DNA of 17,033 nt from NCBI GenBank assembly GCA_009936765.1, contig JAACDL010000117.1, forward strand, positions 1-17,033. Direction: 5' to 3'. Of the stretch, positions 1-8,329 are shown one piece after another. Within the stretch, counting starts at the first letter, position 1. Every line of letters starts with the position of its first letter. This DNA comes from Methanobacteriota archaeon. Lineage in GTDB: Archaea > Thermoplasmatota > Poseidoniia > Poseidoniales > Poseidoniaceae. A program made the translations under genes and the position numbers. A model generated the notes under the pieces. It had not been told where the DNA came from. It ran no database searches and worked only from the letters and a program-made list of their open reading frames with translations.

Positions 1-1934
1 CCACCTCGATTAAATTAGATGTTGACGAGGCTGAAACTTTCAATGTCGCCATCACTAACCTTGGCACTGAAGAAGATACAATCTCTCTAATTGGAATTGA
101 CGCAGAAGGTGTTACATTCACCAACCCTGAACCAGTCACTCTAGCCAGAGGCGCTTCACAATATGTTGTAATGGAGGTCATGATCGATTCATCTATTGTC
201 GGAAATATATCACTGGATTTCACTATATCATCCACAAATAGTGGTGCTGGAAGCGTTAACTCTAGTGGTATTTTCGAAGTCAAAGAGTATGCTGAAATGG
301 AGATAAGTGGACCTGCTGACAATCGAATTGTCATCATCCCCGGACAAAACTCTTCGATCCAATTTGAATTATCCAATGACGGTACAAGAGACCTCGAACT
401 TACAGCATCAATAGTTGGATTACCTAATGGAATATCTGTAGTTAAAGGACTTGAGACGATAAGTTTGGCAGCCAATGAATCTGTTAATCTAGAACTCGAA
501 TTGTCATCCACATCTGGACTTCAGCCGAATAGTGACTCATTCACAATAACGTTTGATGGTGGGTGGATTTCAGCAGATTTGACTCTCGAACTTCAAATTA
601 CAGACAGGCATGAGGTGTTAGTTGATTCAAGTGAAGACCGAATCATTGCATCCCCGTTAGGAAATTCAAACCTCACATTGCAGGTTACAAACCTTGGAAC
701 ATCTACAGAAACCTTTGTCGCCAATATCAACAACTCACGAGTTAGTGACTGGTTCACGATAAGCGTTGATGTCCTGTCTCTAACCTTGGATGCAGGACAG
801 TCTGGCACCATCACTATATCTGCTAGAGAAATTACTTCAGGAGCACCAGTTGATGGAAACGCCTTACTCATTACCGTAACAAGCACTGCGGATTCAATGG
901 TTTATGACACACTGTCTATTGATGTCATTCCGCAAGTAGCAGATGGCATGATTACCATCATGAGCGATGATGATAAAGCAGCGCCAGGAGAGACAATCTA
1001 TGGGAATGTGGTCATTACAAACATGGGCACCGCGAGTGATTCTATGCAAATTAATACCTTGGAATTAGATTGTAACTTAGATAATGTAGTTGTCGAATTA
1101 GCCCCTAGCATGTCATCTACACCAATTCCATGGTCGTGTACCATTGAAGACAACGCCAGTGCCGGACCTTACGCATTAACATTCAGACTAACCTCGGCTG
1201 CCAGGTCTGAAATGATGGTAACTTCGTATGAGTCTTATCAGGTAGAGTCCACATGGAATAATGATGTGATTGCATTCACCCTTGATAGCAACACACTCAC
1301 ATTTGACGAGAGTGTAGAACAGCAAACTATCTCCCTAACGATTTGTAACCAGGCAAATACATTTGTTGAAGGAACTTTGGAACTCCTCGGTAAAAACGAA
1401 CCTCAAATGGACGGAGTATTCTACCGCGCAGGAGAAACTGGCATCAATTCGACATACAATCTGGCAAGCAATGGATGTCAAGACTTCAGACTGATGCTAA
1501 CACCTCTGAACCTAGATGGGTTCGATGCAGTATTGGTAATCAGTTCAGTAAGCCAAGTAGAAGGCCAGACGGTTAGAGATGAGTCTCAGGAAATCACTGC
1601 AAATGTAGCCGGGCCACACATAGCACCAGATGGTCTGAACTTAGGGATATTAGAGCTGGATAACAAAAACTCACTGATACTACTAGCCACAGGTTGGGCT
1701 GTTGCATTACTTCTGATAACATACATTCGATACTTCAGAAAACCGGCACAAATAGAAGAAGATGATGAGGAAGAAGAAGAAGTGCCATTAGGTCCAAACG
1801 AAGTGAGGGTTGACGAATACAATAAGGTGACCTGCTGCTCTTGTGAAGCGCGCTTAGGTGTGCCAGAAGGCAGTGAGCCACCATTTAGATTCACTTGCCC
1901 TAAATGTGACACGAGAATTAGAGTTGTAGAATGA
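1..1934 (+). CDS. Large extracellular beta-domain protein with C-terminal membrane anchor and zinc ribbon (5' end outside window)
   Basis: The frame is open from base 3 and has no start near the edge, so the gene begins upstream; 643 residues are visible. Most of it is a chain of roughly 100-residue beta-rich, Ser/Thr/Asn-rich units. Each has the pattern of an N-terminal 'V.ITNLGT'-like strand and a later 'L..G....' turn, resembling NEW3/CARDB-type extracellular Ig-like repeats. A single hydrophobic segment lies at visible residues about 557-577, ending in RYFRK. An acidic run (EEDDEEEEE) and a compact zinc ribbon follow, with CCSC and CPKC as the two Cys pairs (about residues 610-635). The positive-inside rule puts the repeats outside and the zinc ribbon in the cytoplasm. 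A role in cell-surface structure or adhesion is inferred; no enzyme motif is seen. It ends in TGA directly abutting the stop of the convergent trmI. Confidence 0.85.
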   Translation, partial: TSIKLDVDEAETFNVAITNLGTEEDTISLIGIDAEGVTFTNPEPVTLARGASQYVVMEVMIDSSIVGNISLDFTISSTNSGAGSVNSSGIFEVKEYAEMEISGPADNRIVIIPGQNSSIQFELSNDGTRDLELTASIVGLPNGISVVKGLETISLAANESVNLELELSSTSGLQPNSDSFTITFDGGWISADLTLELQITDRHEVLVDSSEDRIIASPLGNSNLTLQVTNLGTSTETFVANINNSRVSDWFTISVDVLSLTLDAGQSGTITISAREITSGAPVDGNALLITVTSTADSMVYDTLSIDVIPQVADGMITIMSDDDKAAPGETIYGNVVITNMGTASDSMQINTLELDCNLDNVVVELAPSMSSTPIPWSCTIEDNASAGPYALTFRLTSAARSEMMVTSYESYQVESTWNNDVIAFTLDSNTLTFDESVEQQTISLTICNQANTFVEGTLELLGKNEPQMDGVFYRAGETGINSTYNLASNGCQDFRLMLTPLNLDGFDAVLVISSVSQVEGQTVRDESQEITANVAGPHIAPDGLNLGILELDNKNSLILLATGWAVALLLITYIRYFRKPAQIEEDDEEEEEVPLGPNEVRVDEYNKVTCCSCEARLGVPEGSEPPFRFTCPKCDTRIRVVE

Positions 1935-2699
1935 TTACTTTTTCTGAGCAAAAATAAGGAAAGCTGTATGGCCGAATGGGCCATTTACTGGCCTCATTCC
2001 ACCCTTAGAGGTAACTCCCCATTGGCGTTCCATTAATTCGCCAGCCCATTCAACTTCAAGACCGGCTTCTTCGCATGATCTCCAGCACTTTTCTAATTGT
2101 GAAGTCGTCGGGGCATAGCAAGCAATACGTCCACCAAAAACTAGTTTCGGAGCACTAGCCAAAATAGCAGGGGAATGCACAGGCATATCCAAGATGATAG
2201 CGTCAAAACTCATATCTGGAACTACATCTTCCAGCATTCCCTCAATATGAGTATGTTGGGGGAATTCTGTGAAACATTCTCGAGCCCGGGTTAGATTCAA
2301 CAATCCTACATCTGCATGTTCAGACCTTGGTTCAGCCGTAACAAGATGACCAGAGTTACCTAACACCTTAGCGAGGTGTAAAGAAAGCCCCCCTGACCCT
2401 AATCCGGCTTCCAAGACTGTATCGCCAGAACCGATTCCTAATCTGCTGATGAAAACACCTGCGTCCTTGGATGAAATTGTTTGGGCTCTTCTTGCCATAC
2501 CAGAAATTAATTCAGGTAATCTAGGAGGCATCCTAGTGAGGTATTTCTGTCCAACAAGAACTTCCTCTCCGACATCAACATCTGTTAGCAGTGTTGCAGT
2601 ATTGAGAACACCTAGGCCTTTGTGTTTAGCCATTTCATCTATGATTTCCAAAATGTGCACTCGGCCTTCTTTTTCCATCAACACAGCATACTCTGCCAT
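1935..2699 (-). CDS. trmI: tRNA (adenine-N1)-methyltransferase TrmI (m1A57/58)
   Basis: A 254-residue class I SAM-dependent methyltransferase of the archaeal TrmI family, which methylates N1 of A57/A58 in the tRNA T-loop as a cytoplasmic tetramer. The small N-terminal beta domain (residues about 1-75) is followed by the conserved 'P..IS.KDAG' segment. Then come SAM motif I, EAGLGSG (about 97-103), the acidic motif II (TAEPR), motif IV LDMP (about 170-173), and the C-terminal GGMRP..GPFGHTAFL block matching the 'MRP...HTGYITFA' end of characterised archaeal enzymes. The ATG at 2699 is preferred over 2756 because MAEYAVLMEKEGR matches the family N-terminus and the upstream 19 residues have no family character. 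It diverges from the thioredoxin-like gene and converges exactly with the preceding + strand gene. No convincing TATA box or ribosome binding site is visible ahead of it. Confidence 0.9.
   Translation of the reverse strand: MAEYAVLMEKEGRVHILEIIDEMAKHKGLGVLNTATLLTDVDVGEEVLVGQKYLTRMPPRLPELISGMARRAQTISSKDAGVFISRLGIGSGDTVLEAGLGSGGLSLHLAKVLGNSGHLVTAEPRSEHADVGLLNLTRARECFTEFPQHTHIEGMLEDVVPDMSFDAIILDMPVHSPAILASAPKLVFGGRIACYAPTTSQLEKCWRSCEEAGLEVEWAGELMERQWGVTSKGGMRPVNGPFGHTAFLIFAQKK
1939..1943 (+). terminator. Possible T-tract terminator for the surface-protein gene
   Basis: Five T residues begin five bases after the TGA of the upstream + strand gene, inside the 3' end of the convergent trmI. Archaeal RNA polymerase commonly terminates at short T-runs without a hairpin. 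The run is short, so this is only a candidate. Confidence 0.25.
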
Positions 2700-2787
2700 G
2701 CATGTCCGAGGAGGAATGGACCAAGAACGATTCGCTTCAAATCTCTGAATCCCCACATAGGGGGGGTAGACCTCAACAGAGCATGAC

Positions 2788-2793
2788 TAAATA
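2788..2793 (+). promoter_or_regulatory. TATA box for the thioredoxin/Omp28-like gene
   Basis: TAAATA is centred about 26 bases before the ATG at 2816, the spacing expected when transcription starts at the start codon (a leaderless mRNA). No ribosome binding site precedes the ATG, which fits. The rest of the 116-base divergent gap holds a run of seven G (2760-2766) and nothing else recognised. Confidence 0.55.
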
Positions 2794-2815
2794 CCATGCA
2801 TGTAAACGGTACAGC

Positions 2816-3286
2816 ATGAAGACTGTCCGTACAACCGCTTTATCCATTGTGGCCTTGATGCTCCTGAGTGTTTTGGCATCATTAGGAGGAATGATTGCAT
2901 CAGAAGAAAATGTGGTCACTGAATTATCAGAGGCACCTGTTGAAATGGAGGCGACAAGCCCTGGCCATCCGGTATTTGCTGAATACATGGGCGCCCATTG
3001 GTGTGGACCCTGCATTTCGGCTACAAATAATTTGAAAAGTTTGTACAACACTAACGGAGGAGGAGGAAGCCAATCCGCCGATTTTACTTTCGTATCATTT
3101 TGGGAATCTCAAACATCGGGATGGCCAGCTGATTCTCCAATCAATCGCAGGAGTCACATCCAAAACGCTCCAGGATACACCGGTGGAATCCCAGTTACGG
3201 TCTTTGGCGATGCCCCATCCGGCACATACTACACAGTAGGCGGGCAGTCGTACGATAGTTACTACCAAAATGGTGGAAACATGTAG
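2816..3286 (+). CDS. Secreted thioredoxin-fold (Omp28-like) N-terminal part, ending at an in-frame TAG
   Basis: This is the 5' segment of a longer open frame (2816-6202) as it would be read if TAG means stop: 156 residues. Residues 1 to about 28 form a signal peptide, with MKTVR then a long Leu/Ala/Val core. A thioredoxin-like fold follows with a CGPC redox site at residues 63-66 in the context EYMGAHWCGPC. A Gly-rich loop comes next, then the GGIPVTVFGD segment that supplies the cis-Pro region. Start chosen at 2816 because it begins the signal peptide and lies about 26 bases after a TATA box; an upstream in-frame ATG at 2702 would put 38 charged residues before the signal. In Omp28-type proteins this fold is followed by an Ig-like domain, and that domain is encoded in the same frame just after the TAG. 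The segment is therefore probably not a complete gene, though a free secreted thioredoxin-like product is conceivable. Confidence 0.75.
   Translation: MKTVRTTALSIVALMLLSVLASLGGMIASEENVVTELSEAPVEMEATSPGHPVFAEYMGAHWCGPCISATNNLKSLYNTNGGGGSQSADFTFVSFWESQTSGWPADSPINRRSHIQNAPGYTGGIPVTVFGDAPSGTYYTVGGQSYDSYYQNGGNM
3284..3286 (+). other. In-frame amber codon interrupting an 1128-codon frame
   Basis: TAG is codon 157 of a frame that starts at 2816. The same frame continues without another stop to the TGA at 6200-6202, that is for 971 more codons. Residues on both sides read as one protein (YYQNGGNM before, NANDYALSVIQSENGNNM after). No true gene end in this window uses TAG. Possible explanations are a consensus or sequencing error, a fresh nonsense mutation, or programmed readthrough/recoding. 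The sequence alone cannot decide. Confidence 0.9.
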
Positions 3287-3309
3287 AACGCAAACGATTA
3301 CGCATTATC

Positions 3310-3338
3310 TGTTATTCAATCCGAAAACGGGAATAACA
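3310..3338 (+). other. Stem-loop 23 bases after the in-frame amber codon
   Basis: TGTTATTC (3310-3317) pairs with GAATAACA (3331-3338), and CCG (3321-3323) pairs with CGG (3328-3330) around an AAAA loop. A three-base AAT bulge sits on the 5' side. This gives 11 base pairs inside coding sequence. It also covers the first base of the next in-frame ATG (3338). It may be chance in AT-rich sequence. Confidence 0.45.
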
Positions 3339-6202
3339 TGGACATAGAAATCACAGCTCTTTACAGCGGATCTGGCTCAAAGAACGTATACCTTTACGCT
3401 GCAGTAACTGAAGAAAAGGGATACGAACCTTACACAGCAGGCGGTGGCTCAGACCACCCACCACATTTGTGGAAAAAGTGGCTACTAAACAACGGAAACA
3501 CCGGGTTCGAGACATTAACATTAACATCAGGTACGCCAGTGACCAAAACTTGGACAGTACCTGTTTCAACCGCAAGAGCAGTAAGCGGAATAAGTTCAGC
3601 TGACAACTTCCTCACAGTAGCAGCACTATTGGATGGAGATCACACCTCTCATCGCAATGTAATATCTGCAGCAGACTCAAACATGGCGCCAACGATCGAC
3701 ATTGGAGTCAAAACATTCACCCTCAGTAATCCTAGTGCCCCAAATGGTGGATATATCAATGGCGATGTATTGAATTTACAAGCATCAGTTGTTAACAACG
3801 GAGTAGATGCATATGTTGACGGAGGGGACGTTCGTTTCTTCTACAAGTCTGGAATAAACAAGAACTACGTCGGCTCGACTCAAACCCTCTCTAACTTCGC
3901 AAGCAATGGCGCCACCCAAACATTCTATGGGCAGATTGACACAACAAGTATTCCTGCAAGTGCGTATCAAACTACATTTGGAGTAGAGTTGTCAAACCTA
4001 GTTGCAGACAAGTCTGGTACGAACAATCAAGGGACAGAAATTGTGCCTCATGACCTAGTTCCTGTTGCACGTAAGGCACAAGTCATCGGAAACAATGAAA
4101 TCGAGAGAGGAGATAATTTCCTAATAGAAGCTAAGACTACTTTCAACGATGCTGTTGACACCAACACTTCATTCTTCACGTTCGACCTAGAAGTCTCGCC
4201 TGCTGGAATGGAACAGTGGTTCAATGGAAATATGATAACAGGTGGAGAAGAAGTATCCCAAGAGGGAACATCCAACGAACATCGAGAGTATCTGGTCAAG
4301 CCGGGAATGGACATGGGGGCTGGATACTACGACATCCGCGTCCGCTCCATTGACTCAAGAATGCAAACAAGTGATTGGCTAGTTACCGATAACGGGTTTG
4401 AATTGAAGAATGCACTTCCTGTAATCACATCTGAACCTGTACCTACTGTAAAGGTACAGACGTCTACCAAGGTATCAATTGTCAACAACATAAATGACGC
4501 TGAAACTGATCTTGATCAATTGATAATAACAAGTTCCAGCCCTAACTTTGTTGCATGGCACCCCGCTACAGAAGAAATCGAAGTATACTTCGAAAACATC
4601 AGGTTCGTCAATGGACAAGCAACAGCATCTGGCATAGAAATCTCAGTTAACGACGGAGTAGATACTGGATTCGGAACTCTTCTGTTCAATGTTATTGAAA
4701 ACGGACAGCCTCGCTGGGCTGGTGTAGAAAAGCAATATGTCAACGAAGATGCAGCATCTTCGTTATTCTTGCTACCTTACCTATCCGACACTGATGCAGA
4801 TGGAGGAATAGCTTCATCCGAAGATTTGGTATTAGCAATTATCGATAATACTAATCCTGAACTTTTGAATGTTGATTTGAATGGGTTCGCACTGAATTAT
4901 GAAACAAGCAATCCGGACATCAATGGTGAAACTACTATCACAATCCGTGCTAGCGATGGTGAGCAAGTTGCTGACCAAATGATTACTATTGCAGTCAGTC
5001 CAGTTAACGACGCTCCTAGACTTGACCTATCAGAACTTGAGGGCCTTAGATTGAAAGTAGGAGAACAGAAGGTAATCTACCTAAATGAGATAGTTAGTGA
5101 TATAGACGGAAATGTCGCTGAAGTTGTAGTCACTGCTAACAATCCAATACCTGGTTCGGCTAGAGTAAACTTCCTAGACAACACACTCACACTCCTTTGG
5201 GAAGACGAAGGACTGCAGACTGTAACTATCAAGGTCGAAGACAGATATGACTCTGAAACATATGTTCTAGTTGTTGATGTGTACGACAGTATGCCAATGA
5301 CAGTAGGAGAAAATACTGATTCCGATTTAAGAGTCAGTGTATCTAATGTCTACATTGATGAAGTTCCAGAAGTGACCATGTTCCTAAACAAAGATGACGT
5401 GACTATCACGTCGCTTACCACTACATGGCAGCAATGTAATTCCCTAACTGGTATTTGTTCACTAAACGTCATACTAGAGCATGACATAACTGCAAAGAAC
5501 ACAGGATGGACATTCGATCCATTGAATGGACAAATTGACCAAACTGGTATGCAAAAGAAAGACTACGTCGCATTAGCCAAAGTGGTTGCAATTGCAGCCA
5601 ACGGTGATAAGTTTGAATTCAAGGATTCAAACCTGAAGTGGACTGCAGAGGATACTGCGCCTGGACCAGAGTCCATGACAGATGAAGAAGTCAATGAATT
5701 GGTTTCTGAAATCGAAGGAATGATTTCCGCTAAGAAGACCGAATTAGACGGAATGGAAAAGGGAACTTCAGAATTTGACGAAGCCACACTTGAACTAGAG
5801 ATTTTAGAAAGCGAACTTGAAGAGGCCTGTGAATACACAACATGTATCGAACAGAATTCAGGTAGCAGCGAACCATCGTCCTCTGGACTTGATCTTTCAG
5901 TCATCCTAGTAGTCGTTGGAGTTGTGATAGCAGGATTACTCGCAGGACTAATGTTCATGCGTGGAGGAAATGGAGAAGTTGGAGAAGTTACTGTAAATTG
6001 GGCCAACGAACTTCCTGCTAACGATGCAATTGCCAACTCAATGTATGGCGGAGCACAAGAAATATTCCAGCAACCTGTTGCAACGCCTGCCCCTGCCGTC
6101 ACTCAAGTGCCAGCAGGTGCACTTCCACTACCACCTGGAGGACTACCTGCAGGATGGACTATGGAGCAGTGGGCGTATTACGGCCACCAATACCAGCAGT
6201 GA
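3338..6202 (+). CDS. Cadherin-like/Ig-like surface protein with C-terminal anchor; downstream part of the amber-interrupted frame
   Basis: The first ATG after the TAG is at 3338, but the frame is open from 3287 and this is best read as the continuation of the gene at 2816. Read alone it has no signal peptide and starts in mid-domain, so it could not be exported. Numbering from 2816: an Omp28-like Ig domain with the LYAAVTEE strand (about 180-295), Ig-like strands, then cadherin-like repeats marked by DAETDLDQL, YVNEDA..LSDTDADGG and SPVNDAPRLDL (about 540-800). A Glu-rich coiled coil (about 954-1005) is followed by a single membrane segment (about 1025-1048) ending in MRGG. The tail of about 75 residues is Pro/Ala-rich, predicted cytoplasmic, and ends in a GWTMEQWAYYGHQY motif. 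The whole would be a surface-anchored protein with an extracellular thioredoxin head, perhaps acting on disulfides of envelope proteins (inference). Confidence 0.8.
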   Translation: MDIEITALYSGSGSKNVYLYAAVTEEKGYEPYTAGGGSDHPPHLWKKWLLNNGNTGFETLTLTSGTPVTKTWTVPVSTARAVSGISSADNFLTVAALLDGDHTSHRNVISAADSNMAPTIDIGVKTFTLSNPSAPNGGYINGDVLNLQASVVNNGVDAYVDGGDVRFFYKSGINKNYVGSTQTLSNFASNGATQTFYGQIDTTSIPASAYQTTFGVELSNLVADKSGTNNQGTEIVPHDLVPVARKAQVIGNNEIERGDNFLIEAKTTFNDAVDTNTSFFTFDLEVSPAGMEQWFNGNMITGGEEVSQEGTSNEHREYLVKPGMDMGAGYYDIRVRSIDSRMQTSDWLVTDNGFELKNALPVITSEPVPTVKVQTSTKVSIVNNINDAETDLDQLIITSSSPNFVAWHPATEEIEVYFENIRFVNGQATASGIEISVNDGVDTGFGTLLFNVIENGQPRWAGVEKQYVNEDAASSLFLLPYLSDTDADGGIASSEDLVLAIIDNTNPELLNVDLNGFALNYETSNPDINGETTITIRASDGEQVADQMITIAVSPVNDAPRLDLSELEGLRLKVGEQKVIYLNEIVSDIDGNVAEVVVTANNPIPGSARVNFLDNTLTLLWEDEGLQTVTIKVEDRYDSETYVLVVDVYDSMPMTVGENTDSDLRVSVSNVYIDEVPEVTMFLNKDDVTITSLTTTWQQCNSLTGICSLNVILEHDITAKNTGWTFDPLNGQIDQTGMQKKDYVALAKVVAIAANGDKFEFKDSNLKWTAEDTAPGPESMTDEEVNELVSEIEGMISAKKTELDGMEKGTSEFDEATLELEILESELEEACEYTTCIEQNSGSSEPSSSGLDLSVILVVVGVVIAGLLAGLMFMRGGNGEVGEVTVNWANELPANDAIANSMYGGAQEIFQQPVATPAPAVTQVPAGALPLPPGGLPAGWTMEQWAYYGHQYQQ

Positions 6203-6209
6203 TTACTGG

Positions 6210-6245
6210 GAATTTATCGGTTGGCACACCTATGGTGTTTGCCAA
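6210..6245 (+). promoter_or_regulatory. Candidate lonB promoter with an overlapping inverted repeat
   Basis: An AT-rich TATA-like stretch (AATTTATC, around 6211-6218) is followed by a strong inverted repeat. TTGGCACACC (6221-6230) and GGTG/TGCCAA (6234-6237 and 6240-6245) can form a 10-bp stem with a two-base bulge and a TAT loop. The repeat lies between the TATA-like element and the expected start of transcription near 6240, a typical site for an archaeal repressor operator. It could instead be a 3' hairpin of the preceding gene, whose stop is 18 bases upstream. Confidence 0.4.
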
Positions 6246-6265
6246 ACGGCTAAAACGGACCGTGT

Positions 6266-6270
6266 GGAGG
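6266..6270 (+). promoter_or_regulatory. Ribosome binding site that fixes the lonB GTG start
   Basis: GGAGG lies seven bases before the GTG at 6278, and the mRNA inferred from the upstream TATA-like element would have a leader. This supports GTG 6278 rather than the internal ATG codons further in. Confidence 0.65.
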
Positions 6271-6277
6271 GTAATTT

Positions 6278-8329
6278 GTGACCGAAGAGGAAGTTAATGA
6301 AAATCCGACCTCAGAAGAGGACGATTCACCTACTGAAAAGGAGGAAGAAATGGTCACAGTTTGGAGCCCTGAGGCTGCAGACAACATAGAGATCAATTCT
6401 ACACCTGTTGACGAATGGGTTCGTGGAATGGATTTCACATCTACTGACCAAGTACCAATTCCAGAAAGACTAGTAGACCAAGTAATCGGTCAAGATGCTG
6501 GATCCATTGTAATCCGCAAAGCTGCTGAACAGAGGCGCCACATGATGATGATTGGTGATCCTGGAACTGGGAAATCTATGCTAGCACGCTCTATGACTGA
6601 ACTTCTCCCACAAGATAAGTTGGAAGACATACTTTGCTATCCTAATGATGATGATGAGAATGAACCACGCGTCCGCACAGTACCTGCTGGCAGGGGTGAC
6701 CGTATTGTTAAGAGTCAAAAAGAAGTAATTAGGATTCAAAGAGAGAAGAGTCAGAAAATGTTGATGATTGGATTTGTTGCAATTGCGTTCTTACTAGCAG
6801 TAGTGGCAATTCAAAGCGGAGATATTCTAACACTACTATTCGGAATGCTATTGCTAATGTTCGGTTACATGTTCCTTCGCTCACGTATGGGTGGGGCTGA
6901 TGAAGGCCGTATCCCCAAGGTATTAGTCAAGCACCAAGGGCAAGATGCACCTCCATTCGTAGATGCTACAGCCACGCTATCTGGTAGTTTACTAGGAGAT
7001 GTTAGACACGACCCATTCCAGAGCGGTGGAATGGAAACACCTGCTCACGAAAGAGTAGAGCCGGGAGCAATACACAGAGCACACGGCGGAGTACTTTACA
7101 TCGATGAAATCAACCTCCTTAGATTAGAAGAACAACAAGCATTGCTGACTGCAATGCAAGAAAGAGCGTTCCCTATATCTGGAAGGTCTGAACGATCAAG
7201 TGGAGCACTTACCAAGACAGAAGCAGTACCTTGCGACTTCATATTAATCGCAGCTGGAAACCTAGATGCAATTCAAGGAATGCATCCTGCTTTGAGAAGT
7301 CGTATCCGAGGCTATGGATACGAAGTTTACGTCAACTCCCACATGCCAGATACCACCGCTAACCGAAGACGTTTGATACGATTCATCGCTCAAGAAGTTC
7401 GCAGAGATTTAGGAACTTCAAGAGAAATACCTCACTTCGATAGATCTGGTGTTTCAGTCGTTCTAAGAGAAGCACAAAGACGTGCAGGAAGAAGAGGAAA
7501 ACTATCTCTACGTCTACGTGAACTTGGTGGTTTAGTAAGAATCGCTGGCGACTTAGCCTGTGAAGAAGGTGCTGAACTCACCACATCTAGACATGTACTA
7601 GCAGCGCGCAACATCGCTAAACCTCTTGAACAGCAAGTTGCTGACAGAATGATTGAGCGACGTCAAGAATATTCATTGGTCGTTAACTCAGGAAACAGAA
7701 TTGGTAGAGTCAATGGCCTGGCTGTTCTAGGTGCCGACTCTGGACTTTCCGACTTCAGTGGAATTATGTTACCTGTAGAAGCCCTAGTCACACCATCACT
7801 ATCTAGCGGAGGACATGTATACGCCACTGGTGGTCTTTCTGACCTCGCTAAAGAAAGTGTAACCAATGTAAGTGCTGTCATCAAGAAATTAACTGGAAAA
7901 GATGTTTCGGATTACGACATACACATTCAATTTGTCGACACCCATGGTGTAGACGGAGATTCCGCATCCATTACAATCGCTACTGCAATTATATCGGCTC
8001 TAGAAAACATACCAATTCGACAGGACCTGGCTATGACTGGAAGTCTATCAGTGCGCGGAGAAGTTCTGCCAATCGGAGGCGTAACAGCCAAGATTGAATC
8101 TGCTGCTAAATCCGGAATTAAGACCGTGATAATACCACGTGCTAATGCACAGGACGTATTGCTAGATCAACAATACGAACACATCGAAGTAATCGCAGTT
8201 GACACACTTGACGAAGTAATGGAACACGCATTGCTCAAGGGTGATAAGAAGACTAGCCTAGTTGAACGCCTATCTGCAGTCATAGACCGTTTGACACCTG
8301 AAGTATCACCCAATAGTCAACTATCCTGA
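6278..8329 (+). CDS. lonB: Membrane-anchored ATP-dependent protease LonB
   Basis: A 683-residue archaeal LonB, the membrane-bound AAA+ serine protease that degrades misfolded and regulatory proteins at the inner face of the membrane. After an acidic N-terminal stretch, the AAA+ domain has Walker A GDPGTGKS (93-100). The hallmark LonB insertion carries two membrane segments (about 161-180 and 182-201). Walker B is GGVLYIDE (270-277), followed by the sensor region IAAGN. The C-terminal protease domain has the Ser-Lys dyad: Ser562 in GDSAS and Lys605 in GGVTAKIESA. Length is usual for the family and all key residues are present, so it should be active. Translation starts at GTG with a good GGAGG site. 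The MFS gene begins 14 bases after its stop, suggesting co-transcription. A palindrome in the promoter region suggests regulation. Confidence 0.95.
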   Translation: MTEEEVNENPTSEEDDSPTEKEEEMVTVWSPEAADNIEINSTPVDEWVRGMDFTSTDQVPIPERLVDQVIGQDAGSIVIRKAAEQRRHMMMIGDPGTGKSMLARSMTELLPQDKLEDILCYPNDDDENEPRVRTVPAGRGDRIVKSQKEVIRIQREKSQKMLMIGFVAIAFLLAVVAIQSGDILTLLFGMLLLMFGYMFLRSRMGGADEGRIPKVLVKHQGQDAPPFVDATATLSGSLLGDVRHDPFQSGGMETPAHERVEPGAIHRAHGGVLYIDEINLLRLEEQQALLTAMQERAFPISGRSERSSGALTKTEAVPCDFILIAAGNLDAIQGMHPALRSRIRGYGYEVYVNSHMPDTTANRRRLIRFIAQEVRRDLGTSREIPHFDRSGVSVVLREAQRRAGRRGKLSLRLRELGGLVRIAGDLACEEGAELTTSRHVLAARNIAKPLEQQVADRMIERRQEYSLVVNSGNRIGRVNGLAVLGADSGLSDFSGIMLPVEALVTPSLSSGGHVYATGGLSDLAKESVTNVSAVIKKLTGKDVSDYDIHIQFVDTHGVDGDSASITIATAIISALENIPIRQDLAMTGSLSVRGEVLPIGGVTAKIESAAKSGIKTVIIPRANAQDVLLDQQYEHIEVIAVDTLDEVMEHALLKGDKKTSLVERLSAVIDRLTPEVSPNSQLS